59,836 bases of DNA from Mesorhizobium sp. J18. GTDB taxonomy: Bacteria > Pseudomonadota > Alphaproteobacteria > Rhizobiales > Rhizobiaceae. Position numbers and translations under genes: made by a program. Of the stretch, positions 44,321 to 54,718 are shown piece by piece; the stretch's first letter is position 1; each line of letters opens with the position of its first letter. The stretch lies in NCBI RefSeq assembly GCF_007829525.1, contig NZ_VLJP01000013.1:13936-73771 (forward strand), given 5' to 3'. The notes under the pieces are model-generated. The model was not told the origin of the DNA. It was given only the letters and a program-made list of their open reading frames with translations, and ran no database searches.

Positions 44321-45817
44321 TTGTCCGGTCCCAGTCTGCCCAAGCCTGATGCTGAGACCCTTCGGCGGCGCCATGAGATCGTCGCCGACATGCGTATCAT
44401 CGTGCCGGGCGAAGGCGTGGTGGACACGGCGAACGAAATGCGGGCTTTCGAGAGCGACGGGCTGACGGCCTATCGGCAGCTTCCGCTGGTCGTCGTACTG
44501 CCGGAAACGACGGCGCAGGTCTCGCGCATCCTGAAATATTGCCACGACCGCAATATCCGCGTCGTGCCGCGCGGCTCGGGAACCTCGCTTTCGGGCGGTG
44601 CGCTGCCGCTCGAGGATGCCGTGCTCCTCGTGATGAGCCGCTTCAACCGCATCCTCGACATCGATTTTCCGAATCGCGCGGTGGTCGCGCAGCCGGGCGT
44701 GACCAATCTCGGCATTACCAATGCCGTGGAGCATGAGGGCTTTTACTATGCACCGGATCCGTCATCGCAGATCGCCTGCTCGATCGGCGGCAATGTGGCG
44801 GAGAATTCCGGCGGCGTGCATTGCCTGAAATACGGGCTGACGGCCAACAACGTGCTCGGTATTGAGATGGTACTGATTAATGGCGAGGTCGTCCGCCTGG
44901 GCGGCAAACACCTCGATTCGGAAGGCTACGACCTTCTCGGCATCATGACCGGCTCCGAAGGGCTGCTCGGCGTTGTGACGGAAGTGACGGTGCGCATCCT
45001 CAAGAAGCCCGAGATGGCGCGTGCTCTGCTGATCGGTTTCCCTTCCAGCGAGGAAGCGGGACAATGCGTGGCTGATATCATAGGCGCCGGCATCATCCCC
45101 GGTGGCATGGAGATGATGGACCGGCCGGCGATCCATGCGGCGGAGGATTTTGTCCATGCCGGCTACCCGCTGGAATGCGAGGCGCTGTTGATCGTTGAAC
45201 TGGACGGGCCCGGCGCGGAGGTCGACCACCTGATCGCGGAAGTGGAAGCGATCGCGGCCCGAAACAACTCCACTACCTGCCGCATCTCGCAATCGGAGGA
45301 AGAGCGCCTGACCTTCTGGGCCGGTCGCAAGGCCGCCTTCCCCGCCGTCGGCCGTATCTCGCCGGACTATTACTGCATGGATGGCACCATCCCGCGCAAG
45401 GAACTGCCTAAGGTGCTCTCCGGAATGCGCGAGCTTTCCGAGAAATACGGCCTGCGCGTCGCCAATGTTTTCCATGCAGGCGACGGCAACCTGCATCCGC
45501 TGATCCTCTACGACGCCAATGAGCCGGGTGAACTGGAACGTGCCGAGGCTTTCGGGGCTGACATATTGCGGCTTTGCGTCAAGGTCGGCGGTGTGCTGAC
45601 TGGCGAACATGGCGTTGGGGTGGAAAAGCGCGACCTGATGCCGGAAATGTTCGACAAGGCCGATCTCGACCAGCAGATCCGGGTCAAATGCGCCTTTGAC
45701 CCGAACCACCTGCTCAATCCGGGCAAGGTCTTCCCGCAACTGCATCGCTGCGCCGAGCTCGGCCGCATGCACATCCACCGCGGCCAGATGCCGTTTCCCG
45801 ACATTCCGAGGTTTTGA
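44321..45817 (+). CDS. glcD: Glycolate oxidase subunit GlcD (FAD-linked oxidase)
   Basis: Flavin subunit that oxidises glycolate (or D-lactate) to the 2-oxoacid. The 498-residue product has the FAD-binding (PCMH) domain with VVPRGSGTSLSGGALPL near 78 and PSSQIACSIGGNVAENSGGV near 145, and the C-terminal FAD-oxidase domain ending GEHGVGVEKRDLMPEMFDKA and FDPNHLLNPGKVFP. The start is a TTG at 44321, supported by GAAGAGG seven bases upstream; the next ATG would remove conserved sequence. First gene of glcDEF. Confidence 0.96.
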   Translation: MSGPSLPKPDAETLRRRHEIVADMRIIVPGEGVVDTANEMRAFESDGLTAYRQLPLVVVLPETTAQVSRILKYCHDRNIRVVPRGSGTSLSGGALPLEDAVLLVMSRFNRILDIDFPNRAVVAQPGVTNLGITNAVEHEGFYYAPDPSSQIACSIGGNVAENSGGVHCLKYGLTANNVLGIEMVLINGEVVRLGGKHLDSEGYDLLGIMTGSEGLLGVVTEVTVRILKKPEMARALLIGFPSSEEAGQCVADIIGAGIIPGGMEMMDRPAIHAAEDFVHAGYPLECEALLIVELDGPGAEVDHLIAEVEAIAARNNSTTCRISQSEEERLTFWAGRKAAFPAVGRISPDYYCMDGTIPRKELPKVLSGMRELSEKYGLRVANVFHAGDGNLHPLILYDANEPGELERAEAFGADILRLCVKVGGVLTGEHGVGVEKRDLMPEMFDKADLDQQIRVKCAFDPNHLLNPGKVFPQLHRCAELGRMHIHRGQMPFPDIPRF

Positions 45818-45856
45818 TATTTCCTCTTCCCGCTTGGGAGAGGAAAGCTGTCTTCC

Positions 45857-47065
45857 ATGACCACCTTTACCCCATCCACCGCCGAAGAAGTGTTGGAAAC
45901 CGTGCAATGGGCGGTTTCCGAGGAAGTGCCGCTGGAAGTCGTGGGCCATGGATCGAAGCGCGGGATCGGCAGGCCGCTACAGACCGAGCATACGCTCGAT
46001 CTCTCCGCCCTTTCCGACATCACCCTTTACGAGCCTGCGGAGCTCGTTCTTTCGGCGCGGGCTGGAACGCCGATCCGCGAGATCGAGGAGCTGCTTTTCC
46101 AACACGGCCAGCAACTCGCCTTCGAGCCGATGGATTACGGCCCGCTTCTAGGACAGGAAGCCGGGCGCGGCACGATCGGCGGAGCGCTGGCGGCCAATCT
46201 TTCCGGGCCGCGGCGCCTGAAATCGGGAGCCGCGCGTGACCATGTGCTCGGTATCCATGCCGTTTCCGGGCGTGGCAAGGCCTTCAAGTCTGGCGGCCGG
46301 GTCGTCAAGAACGTCACAGGTTACGACCTCTCCAAAGCCATGGCGGGGTCGTGGGGTACGCTGGCGGTCGTCACCGACGTCACCTTCAAGGTGCTTCCGG
46401 CGACCGAAACCGAGACGACACTTGCCATCGCAGGTCTCGACGACGTGCAGGCCACGGCGATCATGGCCGAAGCCATGGGCTCCAGCGCCGAGGTCTCGGG
46501 TGCCTCGCATCTGCCCGAGATGGTCGTGCGGCGGTTCCTGAATGGCGCTTTTGGCGGCGGGCCCCGAACTGTCCTGCGCGTCGAAGGCTTTGCCCCCTCC
46601 GTCGCCTATCGTTCGGAGAAGCTCCACAAGCTCTTTGCGGGGCTCGGGCCAGTTGAATTCCTGGAAGCGGATATTTCGCGCACGCTCTGGCGCGAGATCC
46701 GCGACTGCAAACCCTTTGCCGACGGAACGAACGCGCCGGTCTGGCGCGTCTCGATGGCGCCGACTGACGCGCATCAGATGATTGCGGCCCTGCGCATGGA
46801 GGCAGGCGTCAACGCCTTTTACGACTGGCAAGGCGGATTGATCTGGCTGCGCATGGAGGCCGACCCGGAAGCCGAAACCTTGCGCGGCATGATCACGCGT
46901 TTCGGAGGCGGCCATGCGACGCTGGTGCGGGCGCCGGCTCCCTTGCGGGCTTCCCTGCCCGTCTTCCAGCCGCAGCCGCCGGCCTTGGCGGCGCTTTCCG
47001 CCCGCCTCAAGGAGCAGTTCGATCCGAAAGGAATCCTCAATCCTGGCCGAATGGCCGCAGCCTGA
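45857..47065 (+). CDS. glcE: Glycolate oxidase subunit GlcE
   Basis: Second FAD-binding subunit of the glycolate oxidase. The 402-residue product has a PCMH-type FAD domain (VVGHGSKRGIGRP near 30, EAGRGTIGGALAANLSGPRR near 99, GGRVVKNVTGYDLSKAMAGS near 147) and the short C-terminal motif FDPKGILNPGRM. It is 39 bp downstream of glcD, directed the same way. Confidence 0.95.
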   Translation: MTTFTPSTAEEVLETVQWAVSEEVPLEVVGHGSKRGIGRPLQTEHTLDLSALSDITLYEPAELVLSARAGTPIREIEELLFQHGQQLAFEPMDYGPLLGQEAGRGTIGGALAANLSGPRRLKSGAARDHVLGIHAVSGRGKAFKSGGRVVKNVTGYDLSKAMAGSWGTLAVVTDVTFKVLPATETETTLAIAGLDDVQATAIMAEAMGSSAEVSGASHLPEMVVRRFLNGAFGGGPRTVLRVEGFAPSVAYRSEKLHKLFAGLGPVEFLEADISRTLWREIRDCKPFADGTNAPVWRVSMAPTDAHQMIAALRMEAGVNAFYDWQGGLIWLRMEADPEAETLRGMITRFGGGHATLVRAPAPLRASLPVFQPQPPALAALSARLKEQFDPKGILNPGRMAAA

Positions 47066-47105
47066 GCCTGTGATATAGAGAGGCGTTGTAACGTGGAGGC
47101 CGGCG

Positions 47106-47486
47106 ATGACCGACACAGGCCCTGAACGACCGGAACAGCAGATCGGCGGCGGATTGCTCGAACCGGGCAAGAACAACCTCCAGCTCATCTACGTGCTCTA
47201 TCTCATCGGACTCGCTATCGGTGTCTCGGCGCTTGTCGGCGTCGTGATCGCCTATATCAATCGCGGCAAGGCGGGTGGTTGGGTCGAGACCCATTACGAC
47301 TGGGCGATCCGAACCTTCTGGCTCGCGCTGCTCTACAGCCTGATTTCGACCCTGCTGATGATCGTCGGGATCGGCGTCGTGCTCATTCTGGTCGTGGCTG
47401 TCTGGGTGGTGGTCCGCTGCATCATCGGCTTGCAGGCGGCCGCCCGCGGCGAGGCGATCAAGAACCCGAAGAGCTGGATCATATAG
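47106..47486 (+). CDS. DUF4870-like small membrane protein inside the glc operon
   Basis: A 126-residue protein with a polar N-terminus (MTDTGPERPEQQIGGGLLEP) and three hydrophobic helices (LIYVLYLIGLAIGVSALVGVV, FWLALLYSLISTLLMIVGIG, GVVLILVVAVWVVVRCIIGL), ending AARGEAIKNPKSWII. The pattern resembles DUF4870-type proteins. It sits between glcE and glcF, 40 bp after the first and 11 bp before the second, so it is expressed with the glycolate oxidase. It could anchor or assist the complex at the membrane; no function is established. Confidence 0.75.
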   Translation: MTDTGPERPEQQIGGGLLEPGKNNLQLIYVLYLIGLAIGVSALVGVVIAYINRGKAGGWVETHYDWAIRTFWLALLYSLISTLLMIVGIGVVLILVVAVWVVVRCIIGLQAAARGEAIKNPKSWII

Positions 47487-47497
47487 AAGCGGACCGA

Positions 47498-48838
47498 ATG
47501 CAGACCATCTTCTCTCCCGAGCAGCTTGCCGATCCGAATATCGCGGAGTCCGAGAAGATCCTGCGCAAATGCGTCCATTGCGGCTTCTGCACGGCGACCT
47601 GTCCTACCTATGTCGAGCTCGGCAATGAACTCGACAGCCCGCGCGGGCGCATTTATCTCATCAAGGACATGCTGGAGAACGGCCGGCCCGCGGACAGAGA
47701 GGTGGTCACGCATATCGACCGGTGCCTCTCCTGCCTGTCCTGCATGACGACCTGCCCTTCCGGTGTGAACTACATGCATCTGGTCGATCATGCGCGGGCG
47801 CATATCGAAAAGACATACAGGCGGCCGCTGATCGATCGTCTTACACGGACGCTGCTGGCCAGGGTGATGCCCTATCCACGACACTTCCGCGCCTCGCTGA
47901 AACTGGCCAAGATCGGCCGCCTCTTCGCGCCTCTTTTCCGCAGTATCCCTGCCTTGAAACCCGTCGCGTCGATGCTCGACCTCACACCGACTGCGATTCC
48001 GCCGGCTTCCGCGGCTTCGCGCCCGGCGGATCATAAGCCGGATGGCGAAACCCGCGGCCGCGTAGCGCTTTTGACGGGCTGCGTTCAGCCTGTGCTGGAG
48101 CCTGGCATCAACGAAGCCGCCATCCGCCTCCTGACACGCCTCGGCATCGAGGTCGTGGTACCGGAAGGCGAAACATGCTGCGGTTCGCTTACGCATCACA
48201 TGGGCCGGGAAGCCGAAGCGCTGGCTTCCGCCCGCCGCAATGTCGACGTCTGGATGCGGGAGATAGAGCGTGGCGGACTCGATGCCATCATCATCACGGC
48301 CTCGGGCTGTGGCACGACCATCAAGGATTATGCTTACATGCTGCGGCTCGACCCGGATTACCAGGAAAAGGCCGCCCGCGTTTCAAGTCTTGCCAAGGAC
48401 GTCACGGAATATCTGTCAACCCTGGATTTGCCTGATCCGGCGCTGGTGCCTGGCCTTGCCGTCGCCTATCACTCCGCCTGCTCCATGCAGCACGGCCAGG
48501 GGATCAGGCGGCAGCCAAAGGACCTTCTGGCGAAGGCCGGCTTCGTCGTGAAGGAACCGCGGGAAGGACATCTGTGCTGCGGCTCGGCCGGCACCTACAA
48601 CATTATGCATTCCGAGATCGCCACCCGCCTGCGCAACCGCAAGGTCAAGAACATCGAGGCTACAGGGGCGGAAGTGGTGGCGACGGGCAATATCGGCTGC
48701 ATCACGCAGATCGCCGCCGGCACCTGCATACCGGTCGTACACACGGTCGAACTCCTCGACTGGGCCTATGGTGGGCCGAAACCGAAAAGTGTCCCGGAGA
48801 CCAAGCTTACCGCACCGATTGTTGCCGCACAGGCCTGA
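47498..48838 (+). CDS. glcF: Glycolate oxidase iron-sulfur subunit GlcF
   Basis: A 446-residue electron-transfer subunit. The N-terminus has two 4Fe-4S motifs, CVHCGFCTATCPTY near residue 26 and CLSCLSCMTTCPSG near 77; the C-terminal half has CCG-type cysteine motifs, GETCCGSLTHHMG near 225 and GHLCCGSAGTYN near 362, as in HdrB-like proteins. It passes electrons from the flavin subunits to the quinone pool. The ATG at 47498 gives the family N-terminus (MQTIFSPEQLADP); the ribosome site is weak. Confidence 0.96.
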   Translation: MQTIFSPEQLADPNIAESEKILRKCVHCGFCTATCPTYVELGNELDSPRGRIYLIKDMLENGRPADREVVTHIDRCLSCLSCMTTCPSGVNYMHLVDHARAHIEKTYRRPLIDRLTRTLLARVMPYPRHFRASLKLAKIGRLFAPLFRSIPALKPVASMLDLTPTAIPPASAASRPADHKPDGETRGRVALLTGCVQPVLEPGINEAAIRLLTRLGIEVVVPEGETCCGSLTHHMGREAEALASARRNVDVWMREIERGGLDAIIITASGCGTTIKDYAYMLRLDPDYQEKAARVSSLAKDVTEYLSTLDLPDPALVPGLAVAYHSACSMQHGQGIRRQPKDLLAKAGFVVKEPREGHLCCGSAGTYNIMHSEIATRLRNRKVKNIEATGAEVVATGNIGCITQIAAGTCIPVVHTVELLDWAYGGPKPKSVPETKLTAPIVAAQA

Positions 48839-48847
48839 AAACACAAA

Positions 48848-48874
48848 GGGCAGCGCGGATCTCACGCGCTGCCC
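48848..48874 (+). terminator. Terminator of the glcDEF operon
   Basis: GGGCAGCGCG at 48848-48857 and CGCGCTGCCC at 48865-48874 form a perfect 10-bp stem with a 7-base loop, ten bases after the glcF stop. Only a short CTT follows, so it is a strong hairpin with a weak T-tract. Confidence 0.65.
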
Positions 48875-48934
48875 CTTGCCGACGGCCCGGAACGTTCCCC
48901 ATTCGGCGATCCGGCCCGTCCCCCGAGCCGAGAA

Positions 48935-49032
48935 TCAGATAACAACGACCTTGGTATCGATATTCACCCTCTCGTAAAGATCAATCACATCCTCATTGCG
49001 ATGCGGATGCAACCGGACGAGACACTGCCGCC
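48935..49032 (-). pseudogene. Decayed C-terminal fragment of a YkuD-type L,D-transpeptidase
   Basis: Not in any annotated frame as a whole. On the minus strand one frame gives GGSVSSGCIR, matching the catalytic Cys motif of YkuD/ErfK L,D-transpeptidases; a single-base loss near 49001 then shifts to the frame RNEDVIDLYERVNIDTKVVV followed by Ile and a stop, matching the usual C-terminus. The sequence upstream of 49032 shows nothing recognisable (no HGT motif), so only the last 30 or so residues survive. It lies in the 342-bp gap between glcF and tag. Confidence 0.65.
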
Positions 49033-49180
49033 CATGATGCTGCCCCAAGAAAGACAACCGAAGGTAAATTCGGCTTCGCGAATAGCCTTCCTGTCAGGAA
49101 AGTTTCCGGTGTGGTTACCGCCGGGTTCAGGAATCTGGTAAAGACAACGTTAACGGTCGCGTGGGATTGAAAACACCGAG

Positions 49181-49819
49181 ATGGCGGAAAACATTACCGG
49201 ATTGATCGAAGGTCCCGACGGCCAGCTTCGGTGCTTCTGGCATGGGAATCTGCCCGACTATCTGCACTATCACGATAATGAATGGGGACGTCCGGTCGAC
49301 AATGATCATCGGCTGTTCGAGAAGATTTGTCTCGAAGGCTTTCAATCCGGCCTCTCCTGGCTGACAATCCTGCGCAAGCGCGAGAATTTTCGAGAAGCCT
49401 TCGAAGGCTTCGACTTTGAGCGCATCGCTCGCTTCACCGAGGCGGATGTGGAACGGCTTCTCGGTAATCCCGGCATCATCCGTCATGGTGGCAAGATCCG
49501 CTCGACCATCAACAATGCCCGGCGCGCCATCGAGCTTTGTGAGAAGGAAGGGTCATTGGCGCGTTATTTCTGGCGCTTCGAACCGGGACCGCAGGACCGC
49601 CCCGCGACATTCGACTATCCGACCCTTGTCGCCAATCCGAAGACGGAAGTCTCGACCAGAATCTCAAAGGATCTGAAAAAGCGCGGCTGGTCCTTCGTCG
49701 GGCCAACCACCGTCTATGCCTTCATGCAGGCGATCGGCCTCGTGAACGACCATATCGAGGGTTGTGTGTACCGTCCGACGGTCGAAAAGGAACGGCAGAC
49801 ATTCAAGCGGCCGTCATAG
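49181..49819 (+). CDS. tag: DNA-3-methyladenine glycosylase I
   Basis: Base-excision repair enzyme removing 3-methyladenine. The 212-residue product has RCFWHGNLPDYLHYHDNEWG near residue 17 (substrate pocket and first zinc Cys), LFEKICLEGFQSGLSWLTIL near 45, FVGPTTVYAFMQAIGLVNDH near 161 and a C-terminal zinc His/Cys set in DHIEGC. Length fits the family. A run of 140 bp upstream holds no gene besides the transpeptidase fragment. Confidence 0.95.
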   Translation: MAENITGLIEGPDGQLRCFWHGNLPDYLHYHDNEWGRPVDNDHRLFEKICLEGFQSGLSWLTILRKRENFREAFEGFDFERIARFTEADVERLLGNPGIIRHGGKIRSTINNARRAIELCEKEGSLARYFWRFEPGPQDRPATFDYPTLVANPKTEVSTRISKDLKKRGWSFVGPTTVYAFMQAIGLVNDHIEGCVYRPTVEKERQTFKRPS

Positions 49820-49887
49820 ACTCCGACGATAATCGGCAATCCCGGCATTCTGAACCGCTTGCAAGCGGTGAATGTTCCACGCTTCAC

Positions 49888-49916
49888 TTGACAGCAAAGG
49901 GCCGACCCTCTATTCA
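49888..49916 (+). promoter_or_regulatory. Sigma-70-type promoter of groESL
   Basis: TTGACA at 49888-49893 and TATTCA at 49911-49916 are separated by 17 bp. The predicted start of transcription, about 49923, is immediately next to the CIRCE element at 49925, so HrcA bound there would block initiation. Confidence 0.75.
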
Positions 49917-49924
49917 GCGCGGCA

Positions 49925-49951
49925 TTAGCACTCACCGATAGAGAGTGCTAA
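49925..49951. promoter_or_regulatory. CIRCE operator (HrcA-binding site)
   Basis: TTAGCACTC and GAGTGCTAA are perfect 9-bp inverted repeats separated by 9 bases, the canonical CIRCE element. It lies 66 bp upstream of groES, in the leader, and implies HrcA repression of groESL in addition to any sigma-32 control. Confidence 0.97.
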
Positions 49952-50017
49952 CAGACGTCCGATCCTACCCGGACGGAGAGAAATCTCATTTCATTATCCG
50001 AATCAAGGGTTCAGAAC

Positions 50018-50314
50018 ATGGCCAAGTCGAAATTTCGCCCGCTTCATGACCGTGTGGTCGTACGCCGGGTGGAGTCGGAGGAGAAGACCTCCGGCGGCAT
50101 CATCATCCCCGACACCGCGAAGGAAAAGCCGCAGGAAGGCGAAATCATCGCAGTTGGCTCGGGTGCGCGCGATGAGAGCGGCAAGCTGGTTCCGCTGGAT
50201 GTAAAGGTTGGCGACCGGGTGCTTTTCGGCAAGTGGTCCGGCACCGAAGTGAAGCTCAATGGCGAGGATCTCCTGATCATGAAGGAATCCGACATCATGG
50301 GCATCATCGGCTGA
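50018..50314 (+). CDS. groES: Co-chaperonin GroES
   Basis: A 98-residue heptameric lid of the GroEL chaperonin. The sequence [20 protein letters not shown] and the mobile-loop region [20 protein letters not shown] are canonical. It is 68 bp upstream of groEL and expressed from the CIRCE-controlled promoter. Confidence 0.98.
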   Translation: MAKSKFRPLHDRVVVRRVESEEKTSGGIIIPDTAKEKPQEGEIIAVGSGARDESGKLVPLDVKVGDRVLFGKWSGTEVKLNGEDLLIMKESDIMGIIG

Positions 50315-50337
50315 GAACCATTCCGGCAAGCTACTGA

Positions 50338-52023
<1,686 letters not shown>

Positions 52024-52070
52024 TCCCGTCTTCGGGCTGGACCCGAGGATTGATAGAACAGCCTATGTGG

Positions 52071-52096
52071 AGGGCGGCAGGAATGCCGCCCTTTTC
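52071..52096 (+). terminator. Rho-independent terminator after groEL
   Basis: AGGGCGGCA and TGCCGCCCT form a perfect 9-bp stem with a GGAA loop, followed by TTTTCTCTTT. It lies about 48 bp after the groEL stop. Confidence 0.85.
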
Positions 52097-52211
52097 TCTT
52101 TCCCGGCCCGTTGGACCGGCCGTTGAAACATGAGCCAATTTGCCAAGATTAACTCTTGCTCTGCCGCGAATCCGGCATATGAAAGTCTCAAGGAAAGTCG
52201 GAGCGATCGAT

Positions 52212-53603
52212 ATGGCCCAGACCCGCACGGAAACCGATACCTTCGGGGAAATCGAAGTCCCCGCCGACAGCTATTGGGGCGCCCAGACGCAACGCTCCAT
52301 CGGCAACTTCCGCATTGGCACCGAACGCATGCCGCTGCCGCTTATTCATGCACTGGGCATCGTCAAGCGGGCAGCAGCCGAGGTGAATATGCAGCTCGGC
52401 AAGCTTTCGCCGGAAATCGCCACGGCCATCGTGAATGCCGCGACTGAGGTGTCGGAAGGCCGGTTCGACGACCAGTTTCCGCTGGTGGTCTGGCAGACGG
52501 GTTCCGGCACCCAGTCCAACATGAACGCCAATGAGGTGATCTCCAATCGCGCGATCGAGATGTTGGGCGGGCAGATGGGTTCGAAAAAACCCGTGCATCC
52601 GAACGACCATGTGAATATGAGCCAGTCGTCCAACGACACGTTTCCGACGGCCATGCATATTGCTGCCGCCACTCAGGTGAAATTCCTGCTTCTGCCTGCG
52701 CTCGATCACCTGGCGTCTGAACTGGAAGCGAAGGCGGCCGCCTTCGAGCCGATCGTAAAGATCGGCCGAACGCACACGCAGGATGCAACCCCGCTAACGC
52801 TGGGACAGGAGTTTTCCGGCTATGCGGCGGCATTGCGGCTCGGAACCAAGCGCATCGAACAGAGCCTCGACGATGTCTATGCCCTGGCGCAGGGCGGTAC
52901 CGCGGTCGGCACCGGCCTCAATGCCCCGGTTGGCTTTGATACAGCCTTTGCCGCACGGGTTGCCGATATAACCGGCCTACCTTTCCGCACTGCGGAGAAT
53001 AAATTCGAGGCTCTGGCAAGCCACGGCGCACTGGCCAATTTGCATGGCAGCCTTGCCGCCCTTGCAGCCGATCTCTTCAAGATCGCCAACGACATCCGCT
53101 TTCTCGGTTCGGGCCCGCGCTCGGGTCTCGGCGAACTGAAGCTGCCGGAAAACGAGCCCGGCTCCTCCATCATGCCCGGCAAGGTCAATCCCACCCAGGC
53201 CGAGGCGTTGACGATGGTCGCCACCCAGGTCATGGGCAACCAGGCCACGGTCACCTTCGCGGCGAGTCAGGGACATTTCGAACTCAATGTCTTCAAACCA
53301 GTCATTGCCAATGCGGTGCTGCAGTCGATCCGACTGCTTGGGGATGCCATGCGTTCCTTCGCAGACAATTGCGTTTCCGGCATCGAAGCCGACGAAGCGC
53401 GCATCAGTGATCTCATGCAGCGCTCGCTCATGCTGGTGACGGCGCTTGCGCCGGCCATCGGCTACGACAATGCGGCCAAGATCGCAAAGGCCGCGCACAA
53501 GAACGGCACCACCTTGCGCGAGGAAGCGCTGGCGAGCGGGCTTGTCTCGGCAGAGGACTATGACAGGCTCGTCCAACCGGCGGAAATGGTGAAGCCGAAA
53601 TAG
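52212..53603 (+). CDS. fumC: Class II fumarate hydratase
   Basis: TCA-cycle fumarase, iron-independent class. The 463-residue product shows [16 protein letters not shown] near residue 97, [20 protein letters not shown] near 128, and the superfamily signature [13 protein letters not shown] near 317. The start at 52212 ([13 protein letters not shown]) has GGAG upstream and the normal length; the frame is open to 52140 without support. Confidence 0.96.
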   Translation: MAQTRTETDTFGEIEVPADSYWGAQTQRSIGNFRIGTERMPLPLIHALGIVKRAAAEVNMQLGKLSPEIATAIVNAATEVSEGRFDDQFPLVVWQTGSGTQSNMNANEVISNRAIEMLGGQMGSKKPVHPNDHVNMSQSSNDTFPTAMHIAAATQVKFLLLPALDHLASELEAKAAAFEPIVKIGRTHTQDATPLTLGQEFSGYAAALRLGTKRIEQSLDDVYALAQGGTAVGTGLNAPVGFDTAFAARVADITGLPFRTAENKFEALASHGALANLHGSLAALAADLFKIANDIRFLGSGPRSGLGELKLPENEPGSSIMPGKVNPTQAEALTMVATQVMGNQATVTFAASQGHFELNVFKPVIANAVLQSIRLLGDAMRSFADNCVSGIEADEARISDLMQRSLMLVTALAPAIGYDNAAKIAKAAHKNGTTLREEALASGLVSAEDYDRLVQPAEMVKPK

Positions 53604-53946
53604 CATCGGATCCTAAAAGGCCTTCAAACCTACAGGAATTCCGCTTTTTGCCGCCAGCCCGGCTATCTGGCATTCCGAAATCGCGCCGGGTTCGTTGAAA
53701 AGATGCAGATGCCATTCTCCGGTGAAATCGGGGCTCATCGCAGGATGGGGAACCACGTTTCGTTGCCAGGAATTCACGAAAGAGTGAGTTTTATCGAGCT
53801 TTCCACTCAAAACGGGGTGAGACTGTCGCAAAATATTTGCTTTTCGCCTGCATGCGCATCATCTGGCTATTGATGCCGGGCTTGGGACACGCGGCTTCAG
53901 CTATAGCAGAAAGCAAGCGGTGGCGCGGAAGGCGACGGTGAGCGGA
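53604..53946. other. Intergenic region between fumC and the VTT operon
   Basis: 343 bp without a convincing gene. A minus-strand frame from 53831 to 53613 (72 codons, ending SGIPVGLKAF) has no ribosome site or known relative. The region should contain the promoter of the downstream three-gene operon; no strong motif is evident. Confidence 0.4.
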
Positions 53947-54687
53947 ATGGCAGACATCAAGGAACAGCATACGCGGCACACTCGCCTGTGGCGATATGTG
54001 CCTGCGGGGCTGATTCTCGCTGGCATCATGCTCGCCTACGCTCTCGGCTGGCACCAATATCTGACCCTCGGATCGCTTGCTGACAGCCGGGAAGCCCTGA
54101 AAAGTTTCGTCGCAGGACATCCGGTCGGAGCACCGCTCGGTTTTGCCGTTTTATATGCGCTCGCTGTTGCCTTCTCAATTCCAGCCGCCTCGGCGCTTAC
54201 AGTCTTCGCGGGGTTCCTTTTCGGCTGGCTTCTCGGCGGCATGCTGGTCGCGGTCGCAGCGACAGCCGGCGCCACCGGCCTTTTTCTCGCCGCCCGCTCG
54301 GCATGCGGCGACAGTTTTCGCTGCCATCTCTGCGGGCGCGCGGCCCGGTTTGCAGAGGGGCTGGAAAAGGACGCCTTCAGCTATCTGCTGGTGCTCAGGC
54401 TGGCGCCCATCTTCCCCTTCTGCGTTGTCAATATCGCCCCTGCCTTCTTCAAGGTTCCTCTCCGCACCTATGTCGCAGCGACATTCCTCGGGATCCTGCC
54501 CGCCACCTTCGCCTTCGCCTATCTCGGAAGAGGCGTCGAAAGTGTTCTGATGGCTGCCACGCGGTCCGGCCACGAAGCCACGATCGCGGATCTGGTCACG
54601 CCGGAGATCACGCTGGCCTTCGCCGCACTTGCGCTTGTAGCGGCAATTCCCATCATCATAAAGAAAACCAAGGTCCTGGGTCGCTGA
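53947..54687 (+). CDS. TVP38/TMEM64-family (VTT domain) membrane protein with a Cys cluster
   Basis: A 246-residue inner-membrane protein of the VTT/DedA-related family. The family core is visible as FSIPAASALTVFAGFLFGWL near residues 76-95 and YLLVLRLAPIFPFCVVNIAP further on, with helices at both ends. Between them a cytoplasmic or periplasmic loop contains Cys120, Cys126 and Cys129 (RSACGDSFRCHLCG), which I do not recall from typical members. The ATG at 53947 has GGTGAGCGGA upstream; a GTG at 53920 is also open. It is 31 bp upstream of a flavin disulfide reductase, a pairing seen in several bacteria. Confidence 0.92.
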   Translation: MADIKEQHTRHTRLWRYVPAGLILAGIMLAYALGWHQYLTLGSLADSREALKSFVAGHPVGAPLGFAVLYALAVAFSIPAASALTVFAGFLFGWLLGGMLVAVAATAGATGLFLAARSACGDSFRCHLCGRAARFAEGLEKDAFSYLLVLRLAPIFPFCVVNIAPAFFKVPLRTYVAATFLGILPATFAFAYLGRGVESVLMAATRSGHEATIADLVTPEITLAFAALALVAAIPIIIKKTKVLGR

Positions 54688-54718
54688 CGCCAGCGGGATC
54701 CTCCGGAGAAACCCCTCG

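Noticed and set aside
53613..53831. 72-codon minus-strand frame after fumC
   Set aside because: No start signal and no recognisable sequence; kept only as a note in the intergenic entry.
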